A stretch of DNA of 64,000 nt from Eucommia ulmoides (taxonomy: Eukaryota; Streptophyta; Magnoliopsida; Garryales; Eucommiaceae): NCBI GenBank assembly GCA_016647705.1, contig CM028326.1, forward strand, positions 22,459,901 to 22,523,900, given 5' to 3'. Below, in pieces: positions 57,917-64,000 of the stretch. The translations under genes were made by a program, and so were the position numbers. Every line of letters starts with the position of its first letter. Position 1 is the stretch's first letter. The notes below the pieces were generated by a model. That model was not told the DNA's origin, searched no databases, and was given only the letters and a program-made list of their open reading frames with translations.

Positions 57917-59287
57917 CTAAGTTTGAAACGCCTGGCGAATTGGGAGAGAACAAGAATCCCAATTCTGCAGCTTTTCTTTTCCCTTGGTTCGAATACCAGA
58001 CCCATGACTTGGCCCTGCCTCGTCTCTCATGATTACATTCACAGCTTCCTTGATCATTACTCTCTCAGGGTGCAACTTGAATCCTGCGGTCTCCTTCCCT
58101 TTGTTGAGGGTTTCTGCTGGATAGGGGAAAGTGACCCGGATATGCGGAATTTTCATTGGCTGGTTGTCTGGGGATCCATCCCTCTTCTTCCGAAAGAACT
58201 TCGCTCTGTCTGCTTTTGTCGGCTCGTATCCCAATCCGAATCTCCCCTTCTTCTCCTTGACTTCTATCGGTTCTGTAATTCCGTCTAGATTCTTGCCCAA
58301 ACCTTTCCCGGGAATGCAACCCCGAGACTTCATTTCTTTAGCAACGAAGGCCACAGTGTTAGACAGTGATGGTGTCATCTCGTGTCCTCCTTCCTTCACA
58401 AAGGTAGCATTCGCAACGTCGAACACGTGATAGGAGGCTTCAATCTTCTCCTTCTCCTTTCCGTCATCTGTTAACGGGACATGCCGACTTATCGCTTGAT
58501 GGAAAGGTATGATATCTGAATCAGCCCTAATCACGTACAGTGTGTCATTAATGATAAACTTGATTTTCTGATGTAGAGATGAAGGCACTGCCCCAGCGTT
58601 ATGGATCCATGGCCTCCCCAACAATAGGTTGTACGAAGCAGGTATGTCGAGCACTTGGAACTTCGCATTGAACTGTATTGGACCAATTTCAATTGGCAGG
58701 TCAATCTCTCCAACACTATCTCTCTTAGCCCCATCGAATGCTCGGATAACCGTCTTAGACGATCGAACCTGTGATAGATCTATCCCCATTTCTTCCAGGG
58801 TCGACAAAGGACAGATATTTAGTGCCGATCCATTATCAATCAGCACCCGAGCTATGAACATTCCATGGCTTTCGACCGTGATATTCAAAGGCTTGTTGTG
58901 ACCTGTTCCATTATCGTCCATCTCGTCATCTGTGAAAGTGATGGTGTTAGATCCTAGGACCTGCTCGACCAGAGTGACAAACTTCTCCGGAGAGATCGTG
59001 CTAGGCAAGTGGGCTTCATTTAGGACTTTCAGCAGTGCCTGTCTATGTACTTCTGAGGATAGAAGTAGTGAGAGCATCGAGATTTGCGCCGATGCTTTGC
59101 TGAGTTGCTCCACTATCTTGTATTCTGAATTCTTCATTGCCTTTAGAAAGTCGTGAGCCTCCGGTTCTGACACTGGATTTTTCAGGGCCCCTCTTGGTTC
59201 TCTCACAGGAATCCTGATCAAATCCTGTGGCGTATACACCCTTCCAGACCGAGTGATTCCACCGGTTTCTCCTACGGAGATTGGCAA
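57917..59287 (-). CDS. Element T protease and G-patch region
   Basis: A 456-codon frame. The aspartic protease lies around 58,560-58,870 (VLIDNGSALNICP at the catalytic D-x-G, VRAFDGAKRDSVGEIDLPI, LLLGRPWIHNAGAVP). About 60 codons further on a G-patch-like segment reads GKGLGKNLDG and then RFGLGYEPTKADR. A G-patch after the protease is a known feature of several Ogre-like elements. Confidence 0.88.
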   Translation of the reverse strand: MPISVGETGGITRSGRVYTPQDLIRIPVREPRGALKNPVSEPEAHDFLKAMKNSEYKIVEQLSKASAQISMLSLLLSSEVHRQALLKVLNEAHLPSTISPEKFVTLVEQVLGSNTITFTDDEMDDNGTGHNKPLNITVESHGMFIARVLIDNGSALNICPLSTLEEMGIDLSQVRSSKTVIRAFDGAKRDSVGEIDLPIEIGPIQFNAKFQVLDIPASYNLLLGRPWIHNAGAVPSSLHQKIKFIINDTLYVIRADSDIIPFHQAISRHVPLTDDGKEKEKIEASYHVFDVANATFVKEGGHEMTPSLSNTVAFVAKEMKSRGCIPGKGLGKNLDGITEPIEVKEKKGRFGLGYEPTKADRAKFFRKKRDGSPDNQPMKIPHIRVTFPYPAETLNKGKETAGFKLHPERVMIKEAVNVIMRDEAGPSHGSGIRTKGKEKLQNWDSCSLPIRQAFQT

Positions 59288-59293
59288 TTCTTC

Positions 59294-61327
59294 TCATTCT
59301 CCTGTTTTAGCGACGATCTCATAATTCCACGGAACCTTATTGAGATTTTCCACCATCTTTTGGATTGGGAAAGACAAAACTAGAGATTTCTCCAGTTTTT
59401 GGGCTACCCTTTCTAGATGTAATTCGAACCCTCCGTAGAGAACCTCCGGGTGTAAATAAACACCACCGATATCGATCACATCAACTTCTTCTTCGACCTC
59501 CTCTGTGAAAATTAGATTGACGCCACTTCCTGAGGAGGCGTTTTCAGGCAACGGATTTTGCTGACAATTTGGCGTACCGGCCTCAGGTTTTTTAGGAAAT
59601 GTAATGGCTCCGGTCCGTATAAACTCCCGGATTTTATCTTTTAGCTGAAAGCATTGCTCAGTCGCATGTCCTCTGGTTCCCGAGTGGTATTCACAGAAAG
59701 CATTTGAAGAAGCTGCTTTACTCCCAGGTTTAACTTCGTAGAATGGAAGGGGCGTCAGCATCCCCTGCTTCAAACAATTCCGGTACAACTCGGTGATCGA
59801 AACCGGAAGGTCTTGTAGCTCTCTGTTGTCGTTCTGGAAATTTCTCCCAGTAGCATGAGGTAGAAGGTCTTGGTGGTATTGGGTTCCTGACCTTGGAGTG
59901 CGGTTAGGAATTTGAGGTGGGGTGTTCGGGCGTGGTTGATAGGTATGGTAAGAGGGTGTTGGGTAGGCTTGAGGGTAATATTGGGGAATGTGGTTTTGAT
60001 AAGGGGGAGGTACATTTTGGTAATAGCGGGGGCGGCTTTGGGAATAGGGTTGGTTTTGAGGATAGTTTTGGTTTTGGCGATTTTGTGGAGGGTAGTTGTG
60101 ATATTGGTTGTTCTGGTTCGGGTAGTTCTGGGGACAAGAAGTTTGGGGGTAGTTCTGGTAATGGGTTTGTCGAGGAAAAACGACAACAGCTACTTCATTT
60201 TCTTTCATCTTTGGCGGGGCTGACCTTTTCGTCAGATTGGATTGGGCCCCTTCAATTTTTCCGCTCCTTATTCCTTCTTCCGTCACCTCGGCCTGTTTGA
60301 TCGCATCGCCGAAAGAAACCACTGCTATGCTCGAGAGATCTCGATAGAACGGCGGTGACTGAATTGACTTGAATATCTCTAACTGAGCCTCCTCGCTCAG
60401 CTTAGGGACAACTTTGGCAGCCTCTTCCCTCCAACGAGCAGTATACCTCCGGAAACTTTCGTCTTTATTTTTCAGTATCTGGTAGAGGGTATTGCGGTCT
60501 GGCGCGGCATCCCTATTGTACACATATTGCTCACAGAAGGCCTCTACCAGATCTTCAAATGTTTTAATCTGTGATAGCTCTAGGGTCATGTACCAGTTGA
60601 GAGCCGATCCTTTCAACGACCTCCGAAACATCTTTAGGCAAAGGTCTTCGTTCCGAGCATGAATTCCTAACTCCTCTTTGTAAATGCTAACATGCCATTC
60701 TGGAGGGCTAGTGCCATCATATTTTGTGAATTCTGGAACCACGAAATTTTCCGGGTACACAATCCCGGGTGGTGCTGACAACTCCTTGTACGTCGCTTTC
60801 CTGGACGGCTTCTCTTTTTGCCATTCTTCCATAGTTTTTTCTAATTTCTCCATTTTCAGAAGCCAAGCCGGTGGAGGGCCATTCTCTTCTTTGTTTTCAG
60901 TTTCAATGGCCGGGGCCGGTTGGCTATCATTTGAATTGTTTGGTGGAGCAACGACCCTCTCCGGGTGAATGAGGATCTGCGGGGCGGCGGGGGCCGAGCC
61001 CTCTGGCGAGGCCTGATAGACATGCCCCTGGATGGGATATGTCGGAGCTCCATAGGCGAAAGGATGAGGGCCCATCTGAGGTCCATAGTAGACCGGTACT
61101 GCAAAGTTCGGGCCGACGTGGTTCGAATTCGGCCCTGAGTTCTCCATCCCAATACTTGCAGGGTTTCCATTTGGGGATTCAGTCACAGGAGTCCCGTTGG
61201 ACGGAGGAATAGGCACCTCCTGAGGTCGGCTAAGTTCATTGATCCTTTCCATCAACCTGTCAATAGTTTTCTGCATCTGAGCTATCTGGGTCGTTCGGGG
61301 AGATTCGGGATTTCTTTCTGATGTCAT
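59294..61327 (-). CDS. Element T gag region
   Basis: The frame is open from 61,474, but its first residues come from a poly-A/T tract; the likely start is the Met at 61,327 (MTSERNPESP). A coiled coil (TTQIAQMQKTIDRLMERINE) and a Pro-rich part come first, then the capsid-like domain at about 60,250-60,800 (FTKYDGTSPPEWHVSIY, LKGSALNWYMTL, EAFCEQYVYN). A Gln/Asn/Tyr-rich stretch (59,900-60,170) follows, then a zinc-binding-like HxCx4H segment (CEYHSGTRGHATEQCFQLK). Length about 680 residues, within the range of this lineage. Confidence 0.9.
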   Translation of the reverse strand: MTSERNPESPRTTQIAQMQKTIDRLMERINELSRPQEVPIPPSNGTPVTESPNGNPASIGMENSGPNSNHVGPNFAVPVYYGPQMGPHPFAYGAPTYPIQGHVYQASPEGSAPAAPQILIHPERVVAPPNNSNDSQPAPAIETENKEENGPPPAWLLKMEKLEKTMEEWQKEKPSRKATYKELSAPPGIVYPENFVVPEFTKYDGTSPPEWHVSIYKEELGIHARNEDLCLKMFRRSLKGSALNWYMTLELSQIKTFEDLVEAFCEQYVYNRDAAPDRNTLYQILKNKDESFRRYTARWREEAAKVVPKLSEEAQLEIFKSIQSPPFYRDLSSIAVVSFGDAIKQAEVTEEGIRSGKIEGAQSNLTKRSAPPKMKENEVAVVVFPRQTHYQNYPQTSCPQNYPNQNNQYHNYPPQNRQNQNYPQNQPYSQSRPRYYQNVPPPYQNHIPQYYPQAYPTPSYHTYQPRPNTPPQIPNRTPRSGTQYHQDLLPHATGRNFQNDNRELQDLPVSITELYRNCLKQGMLTPLPFYEVKPGSKAASSNAFCEYHSGTRGHATEQCFQLKDKIREFIRTGAITFPKKPEAGTPNCQQNPLPENASSGSGVNLIFTEEVEEEVDVIDIGGVYLHPEVLYGGFELHLERVAQKLEKSLVLSFPIQKMVENLNKVPWNYEIVAKTGE

Positions 61328-61439
61328 CCTGGAATGAGTCTGTGCTCGACTGCGTGTAAAGATCGGACTTCGAAAGGGGGGAACTGGATTTGCTTTTCGA
61401 GGACCAATTTTCTTTGTCTTGTCCTTTTCTTTTTCACCT

Positions 61440-61441
61440 AC

Positions 61442-61474
<33 letters not shown>

Positions 61475-62037
61475 TTTTTTAGTTCATGTGGGTCTTAGGT
61501 GGCCTTAAAACCCTTTCTAATTCGAAGATTTCAATTTCGGTAACGACTAATTAAAAAAAAAAAAAAAAAAATTATTTATTTATTTTATTTTATTTTTTTT
61601 TTTTTGTCGTTCCCTACCGATATTGAAAACTTTGAACTTGTTTGGTGTTTTTTTTTTTTTTTTTTTTTTTTTTTTAGGACTTCCCCAGACGTCATAAATC
61701 CATCAAGTACAAAAAATCATTTCTCGTCTTGTATCATAGAATCCTGAGGGGATAATATGGATACAAGACAGTTTTGTTTTTATCAGAGGATTTACAACGA
61801 TATAAGGGCCTGAGAGGAAATAAGGAAAAAAAATAAAAAATAAAAAATATATATATATATATATAAAATAAAATAAGTGATATACAAAAAAAAATAAAAA
61901 ATAAAAAATAAAAAATAAAAAAATAAAAAAAATCACAACTTATTTACTGAATTGAGGGAAAAAATAAAATAAAATTTAACATTCGGACTTTAGATTAATT
62001 GGACTTATTCAGACATATTGGGCTCAACCCTCAGCCG
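61440..62037 (-). other. Element T untranslated leader with poly-A/T tracts
   Basis: About 600 bases between primer site and gag. It holds A runs at 61,441-61,470 and 61,553-61,571, a T run at 61,649-61,675 and an A/T-simple stretch at 61,830-61,935. No supported coding. Confidence 0.7.
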
Positions 62038-62055
62038 TCCCCAGTGGAGTCGCCA
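62038..62055 (-). promoter_or_regulatory. Primer-binding site of element T
   Basis: On the - strand TGGCGACTCCACTGGGGA, two bases after the LTR, matches the type reported for Ogre elements (complementary to a tRNA-Arg 3' end). Confidence 0.8.
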
Positions 62056-62057
62056 GC

Positions 62058-64000
62058 TGAACGCGCCCCAATTTTCCAGAGAAAACCAAAAACAAATATA
62101 TATAGATATATGTTTATGTATGCTTGGCGCTGGTAAAACGAAAAGGGTTTTTAAAAACGTCGATTTTCTCATTAAAATGTACTTAAGCCTGTTTTAGAAA
62201 AAGGAGTCGCCACCTAGCATTAGGTTTAAATGATGTGCTAGGCCACCATATTTTTCTTTTTTGAAAATAATTTAAAAATGGCTTAAGTAAAATTTGACTC
62301 CAAAAATAATGTGGTCTAACCAGAGATTCGTTTAAAGAGTTCGGGGGTCAGTTACGCTCGGGGAAGGTGTCAAGCACCCCAAGACGCCCGTCTAAAGACG
62401 GTACCTTATCCGATTAAGTCCAATTAGAATTTAAATCCGAATGTTTTTATTTTATTTTTAAATCCTCCTTATATACACATACACACACATTTGAGGGAAG
62501 TGATCCCCCTTCTAAACCTAGACCGTTCTGATTGAAGGTTGGGAATTTTCCACCTCGTATTGTTAGCATATTATATTTAATACAAATTAAATAAAACACC
62601 CACACACACGCATCGAGGAGAGTAATTCCCTTCTAAATTTATGCCGTTCAAATTAAAGGTTGGGAATTTTCCACCTCATATTGTTAGTACATTATATTTA
62701 ATACAAATTAAATAAAACACCCGCACACACGCATCGAGGAGAGTAATTCCCTTCTAAATTTATACCGTTCAAATTGAAGGTTGAAAATTTTCCACCTCAT
62801 ATTGTTAGTACATTATATTTAATACAAATTAAATAAAACACCTGCACACACGTATCGAGGAGAGTAATTCCCTTCTAAATTTAGCCATTCAAATTGAAGG
62901 TTGGGAATTTTCCACCTCGTATTGTTAGCACATTATATTTAATACAAATTAAATAAAACACCCACACACACGCATCGAGAAGAGTAATTCCCTTCTAAAT
63001 TTTAGCCATTCAAATTGAAGGTTGTGAATTTTCCACCTCGTATTGTTAGCACATTATATTTAATACAAATTAAATAAAACACCCGTACACACGCATCGAG
63101 GAGAGTAATTCCCTTCTAAATCTTAGCCATTCAAATTGAAGGTTGGGAATTTTCCACCTCGTATTGTTAGCACATTATATTTAATACAAATTAAATAAAA
63201 CACCCGTACACACGCATCGAGGAGAGTAATTCCCTTCTAAATCTTAGCCATTCAAATTGAAGGTTGGGAATTTTCCACCTCGTATTGTTAGCACATTATA
63301 TTTAATACAAATTAAATAAAACACCCGTACACACGCATCGAGGAGAGTAATTCCCTTCTAAATTTAGCCATTCAAATTGAAGGTTGGGAATTTTTCACCT
63401 CGTATTGTTAGCACATTATATTTAATACAAATTAAATAAAACACCCGTACACACGCATCGAGGAGAGTAATTCCCTTCTAAATCTTAGACATTCAAATTG
63501 AAGGTTGGGAATTTTCCAACTCGTATTATTTACTTAAAAAAAAATAAAAATAAATAAATAAATAAATAAAATAAAATAAAATAATAAAAAGTAATAAATA
63601 AATAAATAAATAATAAAGGAAGAAGAAAAAAAAAATCTAATTTACAAAAAAAATTAGTATAATAACAACTTAAAAAAATAAGAGTAAGATTTACAACAGA
63701 TGAAAATTTACCACCTTCTTGGATATTTTTCTTCTTCAAAATTACAATAAAATGAAAATAATATTATTTTCTTCAAAATTTTTCTCCAGATTTCTCCTCT
63801 CCCTTACAAAAATTTCTCTCAAAAATTTCTTCCTCTCAAAATTTTCCTCCCTTTCTTCTTGTGATCCTTCCTCTATTTATAGGAAGGATCACTCAAAATC
63901 CTTCCGACAGCCGTGCGAAAAAGAGGGGAAAAAGGGGGTGGGTGCACCGAAATTTGGTGCACCCACCCCCTTTTGGGTGCACCAAAAATGGTGCACCCAA
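62058..64000 (-). repeat. 5' LTR of element T, continuing past the window
   Basis: Matches 50,442-52,270 with few differences except an extra 121-bp repeat unit. The last bases shown fall inside the hairpin cluster, so about 390 bases of the LTR lie outside. Confidence 0.92.
62553..63518 (-). repeat. 121-bp tandem array in the right LTR, eight units
   Basis: Units start at 62,553, 62,674, 62,795, 62,915, 63,036, 63,157, 63,278 and 63,398, with a diverged end at 63,519. Confidence 0.95.

Larger units (their letters stand above)
50442..64000 (-). mobile_element. Ogre/Tat-type Ty3/gypsy retrotransposon (element T), recent
   Basis: The left LTR (50,442-52,656) and the right LTR (62,058 to beyond the window end) are nearly identical apart from repeat-unit number. 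A primer site lies at 62,038-62,055 and a polypurine tract at 52,657-52,668 (+ strand GCTGCCCCTCTT). On the - strand, gag, protease with G-patch, RT, two RNase H domains and integrase follow in the order of the Ogre/TatIV lineage, in long frames. It looks almost whole with only about four interruptions between frames; in Ogre elements part of this arrangement is handled by splicing, so some may be normal. The left flank CATCC (50,437-50,441) is the expected target copy, but the right copy is outside the window. Likely young. Confidence 0.9.

Noticed and set aside
1-64000. tRNA or rRNA genes
   Set aside because: Only the primer-binding sites matching tRNA 3' ends were found; no cloverleaf-encoding or rRNA-like sequence was noticed.

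Overview
This window looks like repeat-rich nuclear DNA from a flowering plant. It is AT-rich and contains no ordinary host gene that I can recognise. Nearly all of it is transposable elements inserted into one another. The families present (Athila, Ogre/Tat and chromovirus Ty3/gypsy elements, SIRE-like Ty1/copia LTRs, a ULP1-bearing Mutator-like element, a hAT and a Tourist-like MITE) are angiosperm families. The species cannot be named from this sequence.

Region 1 (about 1-45,250) is best read as one old Mutator-like DNA transposon (MULE) of the kind that carries a ULP1-type cysteine protease gene (Kaonashi/KI-MULE). Later insertions have spread it over 45 kb. Its transposase runs on the + strand (about 460-1,867 and 3,930-4,720). 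Its protease gene runs convergently on the - strand (31,410-33,390, then 8,520-8,044). Removing the insertions leaves roughly 9-10 kb. The insertions are: a solo SIRE-like LTR (1,868-3,929, duplicated target TATAC); a 22.7-kb Athila-like element (8,665-31,409, - strand), which holds a solo chromovirus LTR (8,715-11,507, target TATAG) and a non-autonomous relative (17,900-28,038), which in turn holds a second non-autonomous relative in the opposite orientation (21,571-26,282, target GTGAA); and an 11-kb chromovirus-type Ty3/gypsy element (33,391-44,408, + strand), whose 5' LTR holds another solo LTR (34,032-35,189, target GCGTG). All the retroelements here are broken fossils.

Region 2 (about 45,250-50,441) has a roughly 620-bp foldback element (45,598-46,220) and the 5' end of a Tat-like LTR element (LTR ending 49,518, tRNA-primer site 49,522-49,539). 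A 2,061-bp hAT element (47,096-49,156, 8-bp target AATACTGG) sits directly beside that LTR's TATA box. The hAT itself carries a Tourist-like MITE (48,100-49,009, target TTA) filled with a T-rich minisatellite.

Region 3 (50,442 to the window end) is the youngest-looking element. It is an Ogre/Tat-type Ty3/gypsy retrotransposon on the - strand with near-identical LTRs, a tRNA-primer site, long gag, protease/G-patch, reverse transcriptase, double RNase H and integrase reading frames, and several tandem arrays. Its LTR promoter is unusual: six hairpin-forming inverted repeats lie just upstream of a TATA box, and the TATA box itself sits in the loop of a perfect 12-bp inverted repeat. This is the strongest candidate for something undescribed in the window.
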